From Falsihalocynthiibacter arcticus (lineage in GTDB: Bacteria; Pseudomonadota; Alphaproteobacteria; Rhodobacterales; Rhodobacteraceae), in the NCBI RefSeq assembly GCF_000812665.2, contig NZ_CP014327.1, forward strand, positions 2,509,501 through 2,573,500: a DNA stretch of 64,000 nt. Direction: 5' to 3'. The notes below the pieces were generated by a model that was not told the DNA's origin, did not search any database, and saw nothing but the letters and a program-made list of their open reading frames with translations. The position numbers and the translations under genes are program-made. This document shows, one piece after another, positions 46,383-54,804 of the stretch (positions within the stretch are counted from its first letter, which is position 1; every line of letters begins with the position of its first letter).

Positions 46383-47469
46383 AATCGAGGCGAAAGCCGC
46401 ATTTGACCACATTCGTTACGCCCAGTTGTGGGAGGACGCGGATGTCTTGACCCAAGGGTTGGGCGATTGCGCGGGCGGGATGCTGGTGTCGATCTGCTCG
46501 GCGGGCGACAATGCCTTGGCGATGTTGACGTTGGACCCTGCGAAAGTCGTTGTGGTTGATCTGTCTCCCGCACAGATTGCCTGCCTTAAGCTGCGGATTG
46601 GCGCATTCCAGAACCTAAGCCATGCGGAATTTGTAGAGCTTATGGGCGCACGTCCCTCAACACGGCGGAAGATACTTTTGAGCAAAGCTTTGGAAGGTGT
46701 CGATGAGGAGATACGCGCTTTCTGGTCCGCCCTTCGGGACGATGTGGAGAAGGTCGGCGCAGGTGGTGTCGGAAAATTTGAGCGGTATTTTCGCATCTTT
46801 CGCACGCGCTTGCTGCCACTGGTGCATTCGGCGAAAACCCTCGACGACATATTCGTGTCGCGCACCTCGGCGGATCGTCAGACGTTCTATGATACCCGTT
46901 TTAATACTTGGCGCTGGCGGCTGTTGTTAAATGTGTTTTTCTCAAGGTTCGTAATGGGGCGCATGGGGCGCGATAAGGCGTTTTTTGATCACGTCGAAGG
47001 CAGTCCCGCCCAACATGTGGCGCGCCGTATTTACCATGCGGCCGTCGCCACAGACCCCGCGCAAAACCCCTATTTGCATTGGATTATCAAAGGCAAGCAT
47101 GGCGAGGCCTTGCCGATGACATGGCGCGAGGAACATTTTGAAACGATCAAATCGCGGCTCGACAGGATTGAGATACGGCCGGGATCGCTTGAGGCGTTTG
47201 TGTCGACTGGCGAAAAGGCGGATGGGTTCAACCTCTCGGATATTTTTGAGTATATGTCGCCTGAGGTTTTCGCGAAAGTATATGAGAGTATCTTGAACGC
47301 CTCCGCCCCAAAAGCGCGGCTAGTTTATTGGAACATGATGGCCCCGCGCCGCGTTCCTGCGGCCTTTGCGGCAAGCGTGACGACCCTTAGCGAAGTGGAG
47401 GGCGAGGGGAAGGCCATCGACAAAGCGTTCTTCTATTCGGACTTCGTCGTTGAGGAAGTCAAAGAGTGA
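46372..47469 (+). CDS. DUF3419/BtaA-like 3-amino-3-carboxypropyl transferase
   Basis: 365 residues from ATG 46372, inside the end of the previous gene. The SAM-binding part reads RYAQLWEDADVLTQGL, MLVSICSAGDNALAMLTLDP and KVVVVDLSPAQIACLKLRIG; the family core RYFRIFRTRLLPLVH and DGFNLSDIFEYMSPEVF follow. BtaA transfers the 3-amino-3-carboxypropyl group of SAM to the hydroxyl of diacylglycerol in betaine-lipid synthesis. No btaB N-methyltransferase is next to it, so the product here may be another homoserine ether, possibly of a prenyl or mevalonate-derived alcohol. That is inference. Confidence 0.8.
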   Translation: MTSEIEAKAAFDHIRYAQLWEDADVLTQGLGDCAGGMLVSICSAGDNALAMLTLDPAKVVVVDLSPAQIACLKLRIGAFQNLSHAEFVELMGARPSTRRKILLSKALEGVDEEIRAFWSALRDDVEKVGAGGVGKFERYFRIFRTRLLPLVHSAKTLDDIFVSRTSADRQTFYDTRFNTWRWRLLLNVFFSRFVMGRMGRDKAFFDHVEGSPAQHVARRIYHAAVATDPAQNPYLHWIIKGKHGEALPMTWREEHFETIKSRLDRIEIRPGSLEAFVSTGEKADGFNLSDIFEYMSPEVFAKVYESILNASAPKARLVYWNMMAPRRVPAAFAASVTTLSEVEGEGKAIDKAFFYSDFVVEEVKE

Positions 47470-48770
47470 GTCCCGTCCTACAAATAGCGCTGGCGCTTGG
47501 GTCTGTTGTCGGGCTGATGGGATTTATGGCGGGTGTTCGGCATTTGGCGGGCACGTGGCAAATTGGTTCTGAGGTGCAGCGCAAACTGGTCCACATTGGC
47601 ACTGGAATTTACGCGCTCACCCTGCCTTGGCTCTTCCCTGATCGCTGGCCGGTGTATCTTTTGGTTGGGCTGACGCTCATTGTGATGCTGCTCCTTCGAT
47701 TACCAAATTCGCGACTTGGTGCGACGTTACATAGTGTCGAAAGACAGTCCTATGGGGATTTCCTTCTGGCGATTTCGGTCGGGGTATGTCTGTTTTTGGC
47801 GGGAGATCAGCTCTACCTTTATGTCCTACCGATTGCCGTTCTGACCCTCGCTGATGCCGCAGCGGCCTTGGCTGGAAGCACCTATGGAACCAAGTTTTTC
47901 CGTGTTGAGGAAGGCGAGAAAAGCCTCGAAGGTAGCGCAGTTTTTTTCACAGTCACCCTGCTGATTTCGGTTATTTGCCTCATGCTAATGACGTCCTTTG
48001 CCCCGCCAAATATCATCGTGCTCTCTTTGATGGTCGCGGGATTTGGCACCTTGGTTGAGGCCGCCAGTTGGCGCGGTTTTGACAATCTGTTTCTACCTGT
48101 CGGCTTGCTAATTTTCCTATCGGCCCACGGGACGAGCACGCTTGGGGAGCTGGTGTTTCTCGCAGCGATTTTTGCGCTGAGTATTGTTGCGTTCAAAATT
48201 GTGGCCCCGAAATTTGGTCTGAACGCACATGCGGTTCGCGTCTATGTGACGTCTATATTTTTATTGCTGGCGGTGACTGATCCCCAGAACACGATCTTTC
48301 CCATTCTCGTGCTCGTCGCGCATATCTGGCGCCGCAGTGTCGCGCCCTGCGATAGCAAGTTTCCAGACCTCGATGTGGTTGCCGCATTGGTGCTGGTCAG
48401 TCTAGGATTTTTGACCCTAGGCAAGGCCACGGGGCCGACCGCGATATCGTTTTATGGAATCGCAGCAATGGGCATGTTGATGGGATTTTGCGCGATTGCA
48501 GCCTCGGCCAGTCGGCCCGTGGTTCGCTATCCGATGGTGCTCGCCCTTGCATTGGCGCTGTTCGCCATCCGCGAAGGCGTTGTGCGATTGAACCCAGATA
48601 GCGCAAATTGGAACGGTCCGATGTGGCCCGCAGTGTTCATCTGTGTCGCCCTCACAGCCCTTGGCCCAATGATCTTGTCGCGCGTATTTGCAACGCACCG
48701 CGTGGTGAAACTGACATTTTTGGCGCTGCTCATCCCGCTGCCATACTACGTGATATCCACCGGATTTTAG
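47466..48770 (+). CDS. Phytol/dolichol-kinase-like CTP-dependent membrane kinase
   Basis: 434 residues, at least 12 helices, GTG start overlapping the previous stop. The residues 36-47 EVQRKLVHIGTG form the conserved RK-x-x-H motif of the dolichol kinase/phytol kinase/CdsA-like family, and ADAAAALAGSTYGTKFFRVE with EGEKSLEGSAVFF matches their DAxAalvG...GxKSxEGS nucleotide-binding signature. Phosphorylation of a long-chain prenol is the likely reaction. The C-terminal 200 residues are an additional membrane region of unknown role. Confidence 0.75.
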   Translation: MSPVLQIALALGSVVGLMGFMAGVRHLAGTWQIGSEVQRKLVHIGTGIYALTLPWLFPDRWPVYLLVGLTLIVMLLLRLPNSRLGATLHSVERQSYGDFLLAISVGVCLFLAGDQLYLYVLPIAVLTLADAAAALAGSTYGTKFFRVEEGEKSLEGSAVFFTVTLLISVICLMLMTSFAPPNIIVLSLMVAGFGTLVEAASWRGFDNLFLPVGLLIFLSAHGTSTLGELVFLAAIFALSIVAFKIVAPKFGLNAHAVRVYVTSIFLLLAVTDPQNTIFPILVLVAHIWRRSVAPCDSKFPDLDVVAALVLVSLGFLTLGKATGPTAISFYGIAAMGMLMGFCAIAASASRPVVRYPMVLALALALFAIREGVVRLNPDSANWNGPMWPAVFICVALTALGPMILSRVFATHRVVKLTFLALLIPLPYYVISTGF

Positions 48771-48780
48771 GAGCAAAGAC

Positions 48781-49626
48781 ATGACGCAACAGACCTTCAA
48801 AACCGAGGGCGCAAAGATCACAGCCTATTTGGACGGACCGCGTTGGGAGGGTGTCCCCGCCGCCACGGTTGGCGGGTTTAGTTGCACATCCGTTGACGCA
48901 GGGGTGGAGGTTCTTGCGCAAGCCTTGGCCTATATTCGCGCCAGCGGGCCGCGGCGGGTTTTGGGGCCAATGGAGCGCGATACGTGGCATAGTTATCGCG
49001 CTGTTACGCAATCAGATGACAGCCCCGCGTTTTTGCTAGAACCCGCAGCACAATCTCTGGTGCTTGAGGTGTTGCAGGCGACGGGTTTCACGGAAATCAG
49101 CAGTTATTTTTCGGCCCGCGTACCCCTTGCGCAAACCGCACAAACGCCCCCGCCAGCGACTGAAGATTTTACGATTGAAGCTTGGAACGGCAAAAATCCC
49201 GAAGGATTGTTTGAGCAGGTTTTTACCCTGTCTACCCAAGCTTTTGCGAAAAACGCGTTCTATAAACCCATAACCCACGAGGCGTTCATGGCGATGTATA
49301 TGCCCATCGTACCATTGCTGAAACAAGAGCTGATCTTCTTTGCCCGTAGGCCGGATCAATCTTTGGCTGGGTTCCTATTTGGCACCCCGAATTACGCAGA
49401 AGGGCCAAACCCAACCAGCGCAATTCTCAAGACCTATGCCAGCCTATCGAAAGGCGCGGGCCAACATCTCGCTTATGCTTTTCACACTGCGGCGAAGAAG
49501 GCCGGATACACAAGCGCGATCCACGCCTTGATCCACGATGACAACTTGTCTGCATTGCGCAGCGCTTCTGAAGAGGCGGACATCTTTCGACGCTATGGTT
49601 TGTTTGGGCTGAAGTTGGATGACTAA
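48781..49626 (+). CDS. GNAT-fold acyltransferase-like protein
   Basis: 281 residues with a strong ribosome site (AGGAGCAAAGAC). The N-terminal half looks like a diverged GNAT unit (RVLGPMERDTWHSYR), the C-terminal half a second one ending SALRSASEEADIFRRYGLFG, the usual N-x-x-S...Y strand of the fold. It has no export signal. The substrate is unknown; position between a prenol-kinase-like and an acyl-CoA-ligase gene suggests it acylates a pathway intermediate. It overlaps the ligase by 8 bases. Confidence 0.6.
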   Translation: MTQQTFKTEGAKITAYLDGPRWEGVPAATVGGFSCTSVDAGVEVLAQALAYIRASGPRRVLGPMERDTWHSYRAVTQSDDSPAFLLEPAAQSLVLEVLQATGFTEISSYFSARVPLAQTAQTPPPATEDFTIEAWNGKNPEGLFEQVFTLSTQAFAKNAFYKPITHEAFMAMYMPIVPLLKQELIFFARRPDQSLAGFLFGTPNYAEGPNPTSAILKTYASLSKGAGQHLAYAFHTAAKKAGYTSAIHALIHDDNLSALRSASEEADIFRRYGLFGLKLDD

Positions 49627-51046
49627 CCTCCTTGATGATTTTGCCGCCGCGGTTGCCAAACATCCTGACAGGGTTGCAATCGTCGACGGCAAAGGACGCG
49701 AAGTAACATTCGCTCAACTCAAGGAGCGCGCCGACGGTTTTGCGCGCACGTGGCATGCACGCGGTATTCGTCGGGGCGATAAAGTCCTGTTGGCGATGTT
49801 GGTTGACGCCGACCTTTACGCCGCACTTGCGGCCCTTTGGAGCCTTGGGGCAACGGCGGTTTTGCCCGAACCTGCGATGGGTCTCGCCGGATTGCGCCAT
49901 GCTGCACGCGCCACAAATATCAGCGCATTTTGCAGCTCTGGACTGTATGGGCTTTTGAAATGGGTCATACCCGCATTATGGACGCGGCGTCATCTAAGGC
50001 CTCATGGTATCAAGGGGGCGGATTTCGACCTCCACACGCCCAATGACTCGGATGTCGCGCTCATCTCATTTACGTCAGGAACCACGGGCGCGCCAAAAGC
50101 TATTTCTCGCAGCCACGGGTTTTTGTCCGCACAACATCGGGCCATTGCCCCTTTGTTGCAAAGCTCTCAGGATGAGCGTGACATCGTCGCGTTTCCTGTT
50201 TTTGTGCTGGTCAATATCGCAAGTGGGCGGACGTCGATTTTGCCCAATTGGAAAATGTCCCACCTTGATCAACTGTCTCCAGAGCAACTTGCAGCTTGGA
50301 TCGCAAGCCAAAACATAACGCGGGCCTTGCTGCCGCCATCGCTTTGCGAAAAATTAACAAAGGCGAATGTTCCGGCTTCACTACACACTGTCTTTACGGG
50401 GGGCGGGCCCGTCTTTCCCGATGCTCTGGATCGTCTGACTACGTCGAAACCCGATCTGAAAATTGTCTGTGTCTATGGCTCGACCGAAGCGGAGCCCATC
50501 GCTCATCTTGACGCCGCCGACATCTCCTCCGATGATCGTTCTGCGATGGCCAAGGGACGCGGACTTCTGGTGGGGCGTCCCGTGGAGGACATTCGCCTGC
50601 GCATAAGAGATTATGAGATTCAAGTCGCAGGCGCCCACGTCAACAGTGGCTATCTAGACCCCCGCCAAAATGTGGAAAACAAGGTTCAAGAAGGGGCGAC
50701 GATTTGGCATCGCACTGGAGACGCGGGGTATTTGGATGATCAGGGGCGTCTTTGGCTCTTGGGGCGAATGGGATCGCACGTATCCCTCGCGGGCCGTGCG
50801 ACTTTTCCATTCTCGGTTGAAGTCGCGGTGCGCCAATGGGATGGCGTTGACCAATGCGCGCTCATGTCCGTGGAAAACGAAAGCTACCTCGCGATTTCGG
50901 GTGATACGCGCCATGAAACGATTTGGCAAAAACGGGCCACAGAGTTCGATATTGATCGAGTTGTACGGGTCGCCAAGATGCCGATGGACAAACGACACGC
51001 CTCCAAGATTGATCGAAACGCACTGCAGAAAATGATCGCCTCCTGA
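49619..51046 (+). CDS. AMP-forming acyl-CoA synthetase/ligase
   Basis: 475 residues, ANL superfamily. P-loop ISFTSGTTGAPKAISRSHG at about 148-166, FTGGGPVFPDALDRL, the A5 motif VYGSTEAEPIAH, the A7/A8 region IWHRTGDAGYLDDQGRLWLL and the catalytic Lys in DKRHASKIDRNAL near the end. It is somewhat short for a fatty acyl-CoA synthetase and has features seen in OleC-like ligases. It activates a carboxylic acid as an acyl adenylate. Last gene of the operon that begins at 41796. A 9-bp inverted repeat AGATGAAAT/ATTTCATCT follows at about 51125-51152 without a T run. Confidence 0.85.
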   Translation: MTNLLDDFAAAVAKHPDRVAIVDGKGREVTFAQLKERADGFARTWHARGIRRGDKVLLAMLVDADLYAALAALWSLGATAVLPEPAMGLAGLRHAARATNISAFCSSGLYGLLKWVIPALWTRRHLRPHGIKGADFDLHTPNDSDVALISFTSGTTGAPKAISRSHGFLSAQHRAIAPLLQSSQDERDIVAFPVFVLVNIASGRTSILPNWKMSHLDQLSPEQLAAWIASQNITRALLPPSLCEKLTKANVPASLHTVFTGGGPVFPDALDRLTTSKPDLKIVCVYGSTEAEPIAHLDAADISSDDRSAMAKGRGLLVGRPVEDIRLRIRDYEIQVAGAHVNSGYLDPRQNVENKVQEGATIWHRTGDAGYLDDQGRLWLLGRMGSHVSLAGRATFPFSVEVAVRQWDGVDQCALMSVENESYLAISGDTRHETIWQKRATEFDIDRVVRVAKMPMDKRHASKIDRNALQKMIAS

Positions 51047-51289
51047 CAATTTGCACAACCACCCTACATACCTATCCTACTTTAAATTGTAGTCGTTGCC
51101 TTGTATCTAAGAAGGGGAGAGTGGAGATGAAATGCGCCGAGAAATTTCATCTGTCGCTCCCGTCGGATGTGAAGGCTGCCCACCGTCCACGCGTCTATTC
51201 TCAACAGCTTCACTTAGCCGGTCGCAGCGGGCCCCTTTGAAGCAAGGTGGTAAGGTTGCTCGCCTAGCGTGGCGCCAGTTCGATGCGGA

Positions 51290-51466
51290 CTAATGGGCCG
51301 TGTCCTTGTCGTGCCTCGTTCGAATTTGTCGCACAGTACCTCCATCGTCTTTCCAACGGTCGATAGAGACGTCGCTCGTCGAGGACGATGTCTCTATCGA
51401 GAAATGGTCTTTGGGTTCAAATAAATACGGGAAGAGCTCTTCAAAGTCAGCTTTACAAATCATCAT
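51290..51466 (-). CDS. Small acidic protein of unknown function (58 residues)
   Basis: Starts ATGATG at 51466 with AAAGGGACAAACC upstream and ends at TAG 51292-51290. Sequence MMICKADFEELFPYLFEPKD, then HFSIETSSSTSDVSIDRWKD and a basic tail. The composition and ribosome site look real, but I recognise no family and only one sequence is at hand. A shadow frame lies on the other strand. Confidence 0.45.
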   Translation of the reverse strand: MMICKADFEELFPYLFEPKDHFSIETSSSTSDVSIDRWKDDGGTVRQIRTRHDKDTAH

Positions 51467-51561
51467 TGGTTTGTCCCTTTCAGATTAAGTTTATCTTTCA
51501 TTCTCATGCGGATGGGGCGCATCATTGAAGCGCAATGACGCGCCCACTTGGGTATTTCTAG

Positions 51562-51879
51562 CTACGCAGCTTGCCGCAAAGTGCTTTGATCCTCCACACG
51601 CGCGATTTGCTTTGGCGCAAATGGAACCATGCCGAGTTCACGTTCATCAAAACCATCAACGACACGCTCAATGTCATTGCGATAAATGCCGATATCTCTG
51701 AGCAGGCGGTCATCCATTGCCTGCAATACCGCGATCATCTTGCGCCGTTTCCAGTTTTGGATGGCCGAACGTGCCCAGCGCCGCAAAATCCCGTCCCGAA
51801 CGGGTGCGCCGTGAGGGTCTACGACTGCTGCGTTCGCGCGACGTGCCAAGTGATTCCGATTTAATATATAGGGATGCAT
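51562..51879 (-). CDS. DUF1127 protein
   Basis: 105 residues from ATG 51879, preceded by GGAGGATGAC. The C-terminal half has the DUF1127 helix pair: RRKMIAVLQAMDDRLLRDIG followed by IYRNDIERVV. Such proteins bind RNA or regulate phosphate, carbon or stress responses in some alphaproteobacteria. The N-terminal half here is basic and unstructured. Gene is monocistronic. Confidence 0.8.
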   Translation of the reverse strand: MHPYILNRNHLARRANAAVVDPHGAPVRDGILRRWARSAIQNWKRRKMIAVLQAMDDRLLRDIGIYRNDIERVVDGFDERELGMVPFAPKQIARVEDQSTLRQAA

Positions 51880-52018
51880 GTCATCCTCCAAGTATAAGGT
51901 TACTGAAGCCATGACGCCGAGTTTTGCCGTGCCTAAATCTCAGATAGCGGTTATTCGCAACTTGAAACTGGCTTTGCAAAGACGGGCGTCTTCTAATTAA
52001 GATCAAAGTGATCTGTAG

Positions 52019-52065
52019 AACCCCGAGGCTTAAAGCGGCACAAATGGCGCGCCCCGCTCGGGGTT
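52019..52065 (+). other. Long-range hairpin, possible small RNA
   Basis: AACCCCGAG (52019-52027) and CTCGGGGTT (52057-52065) are perfect complements separated by 29 bases, preceded by GATCA-AAG-TGATC (52001-52013). The stretch 51880-52438 has no large gene; besides this hairpin it contains a 39-codon frame and a candidate promoter listed separately. Confidence 0.35.
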
Positions 52066-52108
52066 ACCGGCGGTTCAGTCGTTTTCCTGCAAAAAGCAGG
52101 AACCTCAT

Positions 52109-52228
52109 ATGAACGTTATACGTAAGCATGATACTGATATGGGGTGCTTGGCTGAGGGCTTCAAGCCGGACGACATCTTTAAATTCAAACGGATTGCTTC
52201 TGGGCCATTTAGGGCACAAAACACCTAG
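52109..52228 (+). CDS. Possible 39-residue peptide
   Basis: ATG 52109, stop TAG 52226-52228: MNVIRKHDTDMGCLAEGFKP, then DDIFKFKRIASGPFRAQNT. AGGA (52098-52101) is the ribosome site, but its GCAGG is the 3' arm of a hairpin CCTGC-AAAAA-GCAGG (52086-52100), which could hide it. No family is recognised. It may be real or chance. Confidence 0.3.
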   Translation: MNVIRKHDTDMGCLAEGFKPDDIFKFKRIASGPFRAQNT

Positions 52229-52252
52229 GACGCCAATATTTTCCCGTCAGGA

Positions 52253-52281
52253 TTGACTATTGAGACGTCGATACATAACTA
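52253..52281 (+). promoter_or_regulatory. Candidate sigma-70 promoter of the rnk-like pair
   Basis: TTGACT (52253-52258), 17 bases, TAACTA (52276-52281), upstream of the gene at 52439. The predicted leader contains a perfect 8-bp hairpin ACCGCCCG/CGGGCGGT (52329-52350). Confidence 0.4.
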
Positions 52282-52438
52282 TAAAGACATGTTAGAACAC
52301 GCAGATCATTATCGATTTCTACTGCTAAACCGCCCGTAACCCCGGGCGGTCAAGGTGCGTCTGCGCCTTCCATACCTTCCGGGGTCTCCTCACATTCCTG
52401 AAACGTGAACGCGGCGTAATCTCGCCCGAGGAGGTAGT

Positions 52439-52903
52439 ATGAAAAGTCTCGTCCAAGCCGAACAATCGACCAACCAAAGCCACTCTATTTTGCGGGCCCT
52501 CCGGAATTTTCCGTCAACCTTGCCCAAGGCGGACCACCAGAAACTACAAGAGCATCTTGACGATTGCGCGCGTGCCATGCGCCCGAGTTCGCAACTTCTT
52601 GCCTATGTACTGGCGAATAAACTTATGAACACGCGGCCGGTAACCGATGTCTATTGCTCTGATTTGGTGATCGGCGGATGCCACGTGACCTATGCGATTG
52701 ATGGCGAAACGCCCCAAACCGGTTTGCTCGTTCACAGGGCCCGCGCGGGGTCGCTCACTGGGGTGATCCCGGTTGCGTCTTTGCTGGGGGCTACGCTGAT
52801 TGGCATGCGGGTCGGGCAACGTGCGCCGCTGCTGTACGAAGACAGAACTATTGGCAAGCTTTTGGTGATCGACGTCACACATTCGGCCCAGGCCATCACA
52901 TAA
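52439..52903 (+). CDS. Rnk/GreA-C-like protein, copy 1
   Basis: 154 residues with a strong ribosome site (GAGGAGGTAGT). The N-terminal ~60 residues are helical; the C-terminal part (VTYAIDGETPQTGLLVHRAR, then VIPVASLLGATLIGMRVGQR) has the fold of the GreA/GreB/Rnk C-terminal domain. It is diverged from typical Rnk and lacks the usual PxDAD-type features I would expect in an active Gre factor, so it is probably an RNA polymerase secondary-channel-region modulator without cleavage activity. It precedes a clearer Rnk gene by 21 bases. Confidence 0.6.
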   Translation: MKSLVQAEQSTNQSHSILRALRNFPSTLPKADHQKLQEHLDDCARAMRPSSQLLAYVLANKLMNTRPVTDVYCSDLVIGGCHVTYAIDGETPQTGLLVHRARAGSLTGVIPVASLLGATLIGMRVGQRAPLLYEDRTIGKLLVIDVTHSAQAIT

Positions 52904-52924
52904 TTTACAAAAGGAGTATCTCTC

Positions 52925-53356
52925 ATGTCACTCACCGTCCAACCCCTGAAAAGAGCGACCAAAGCTAACCCAAGAGTCATCATTAATGCAGAAGATCTTG
53001 CGCATTTGGAAGGCCTCGCTGACGGCATAATGAAGCGTAATCCGGCTTTGGCTGACCGCATGCTCGAAGAGCTTTCCCGCGCGCGCATTGTGGCTCCCGC
53101 AAAGGTGCCCAAAAACGTTGTGACCATGGGTAGTACCGTGAGGTATCGCGACGAAATGACGAGCCAAGAAAAAACGGTGACGCTGGTATATCCGGAAAAC
53201 GCCGATATTGCACTGCTTCGGGTCTCGGTGATGACGCCAATCGGTGTTGCCCTATTGGGATTGGCAGAAGGCGCAAGCTTTTATTGGGATACCCGAGATA
53301 ATCAGCGCCGTATGCTAACAATTATCACGGTCGAGCAACCTGCGGCGATAAATTAA
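52925..53356 (+). CDS. rnk: Nucleoside diphosphate kinase regulator Rnk-like
   Basis: 143 residues, AAAGGAG before the ATG. The N-terminal helical part ITNAEDLAHLEGL-like (INAEDLAHLEGLADGIMKRN) and the C-terminal GreA_C domain (VTMGSTVRYRDEMTSQEKTV, TLVYPENADIALLRVSVMTP, GLAEGASFYW) match Rnk. Rnk binds RNA polymerase and influences NTP pools and alginate regulation in other bacteria. The tandem arrangement with a second, more diverged copy is uncommon. Confidence 0.82.
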   Translation: MSLTVQPLKRATKANPRVIINAEDLAHLEGLADGIMKRNPALADRMLEELSRARIVAPAKVPKNVVTMGSTVRYRDEMTSQEKTVTLVYPENADIALLRVSVMTPIGVALLGLAEGASFYWDTRDNQRRMLTIITVEQPAAIN

Positions 53357-53528
53357 ACATTGCGTATTGAGGGTAAGGCGCCTTGAGTGGTTCATACCAA
53401 TTACCCGACCAATACATGAGGATAATATGCCGATGCGCATCCCTAAAGATAAGGCAGCGCATCTACACACAAGGTAACAGCAGATACGGCGCTGGAAACA
53501 GCCGACGCTGCCAACGAAAGGGTTTGCT

Positions 53529-54788
53529 ATGAAGGTTGTTGTTATGGGCGCGGGCGTCATCGGCGTTACCACTGCGTATTATCTGGCTAAACAGGGGGCC
53601 GAGGTCGTGGTGATTGATCGCCAGACAGGTCCGGGGCTGGAGACCAGCTATGCCAACGCGGGCCAGCTAAGCTATGGTATGACTTCGCCTTGGGCCGCTC
53701 CTGGCATTCCGATGAAAGCCGTCAAATGGATGTTTATGAAGCGCCGCCCGCTGTTCATCTGGCCGTTGATCAGTCCGACCATGTGGAAATGGTGTGTGCA
53801 GATGGTCGGCAATTGCAATGAGGAAAGCTATCGCATCAACAAGGGGCGCATGGTGCGTGTCTCTAGTTATTCGCGCGATGTTATGCCCGATCTGATTGCG
53901 GAAACAGGCGTCGAATACGATGGCCGCGCGCAGGGCACCTTGCAGCTGTTTCGGACCGCCAAGCAGATGAAAGGGTCAAAGGCCGATCAGGATATTCTGG
54001 CGGAATACGGATCGCCCTATGAAGTGCTTGAGCGCGATGCATGTATTGGGGTTGAGCCTGCTCTGGCCGAGGTGCGCAATAAATTCGTCGGTGGTCTGCG
54101 CCTAACGGCTGACCGCACTGGCGATTGTCGCATGTTCACGATTGCGCTGACCGAAAAATGCATCGAAATGGGGGTGGAGTTTCAATATGGTCAGGCGATC
54201 AAATCCATCGCCGTTGAAGACGGCAAAATCGCTGGTGTGGATACAGAAATTGCGGGGCGCATCACGGGCGACGCTTATGTGTGTGCCATGGGCAGCTATG
54301 CGGTGAATGTGCTAAACCCGATTGGCATTAAGCTGCCCGTCTATCCGGTCAAGGGGTATTCCGTCACGCTCCCCGTCACCGATGATGCCTTTGCCCCACA
54401 ATCCACGATCATGGATGAAACCCACAAAGTCGCGATCACCCGTTTGGGCGACCGTATCCGCGTGGCAGGGCAGGCCGAGATTGCAGGGTATTCCAACCGT
54501 CTTGGGCCACACGCCACCGACACGGTGAAACACGTGATCGGTGATTTGTTCCCCAAAGGTGGCGATATTTCGCGCGCCGAAGGGTGGACAGGCCTGCGCC
54601 CGATGACACCAGATGGCACACCGGTTCTTGGGCCAACCCAATACGATAATTTGTTCCTGAATACTGGCCATGGCACTTTGGGGTGGACGATGGCCTGTGG
54701 GTCAAGTCGGGCTGTAGCTGATGTGGTGCTGGGGAAAACGCCCGAGATTTCCATGGAGGGGCTTACGGCGGCGCGTTACGCGCGTTAG
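53529..54788 (+). CDS. dadA: D-amino acid dehydrogenase small subunit
   Basis: 419 residues, FAD-dependent oxidoreductase of the DAO family. N-terminal dinucleotide fold VVVMGAGVIGVTTAYYLAKQ, DadA landmarks GPGLETSYANAGQLSYGMTS, SPWAAPGIPMKAVKWMF, and the C-terminal GLRPMTPDGTPVLGPTQYDN with NTGHGTLGWTMACGSSR. It oxidises D-amino acids (mainly D-alanine) to keto acids and feeds electrons to the quinone pool at the inner membrane. No alanine racemase dadX is adjacent. AAAGGG precedes the ATG. Confidence 0.93.
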   Translation: MKVVVMGAGVIGVTTAYYLAKQGAEVVVIDRQTGPGLETSYANAGQLSYGMTSPWAAPGIPMKAVKWMFMKRRPLFIWPLISPTMWKWCVQMVGNCNEESYRINKGRMVRVSSYSRDVMPDLIAETGVEYDGRAQGTLQLFRTAKQMKGSKADQDILAEYGSPYEVLERDACIGVEPALAEVRNKFVGGLRLTADRTGDCRMFTIALTEKCIEMGVEFQYGQAIKSIAVEDGKIAGVDTEIAGRITGDAYVCAMGSYAVNVLNPIGIKLPVYPVKGYSVTLPVTDDAFAPQSTIMDETHKVAITRLGDRIRVAGQAEIAGYSNRLGPHATDTVKHVIGDLFPKGGDISRAEGWTGLRPMTPDGTPVLGPTQYDNLFLNTGHGTLGWTMACGSSRAVADVVLGKTPEISMEGLTAARYAR

Positions 54789-54804
54789 GGGGCGTGGGTA
54801 ACGC

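Noticed and set aside
45515-46573. 352-codon leftward frame
   Set aside because: Arg/Ser/Pro-rich antisense shadow of the phosphotransferase and DUF3419 genes.
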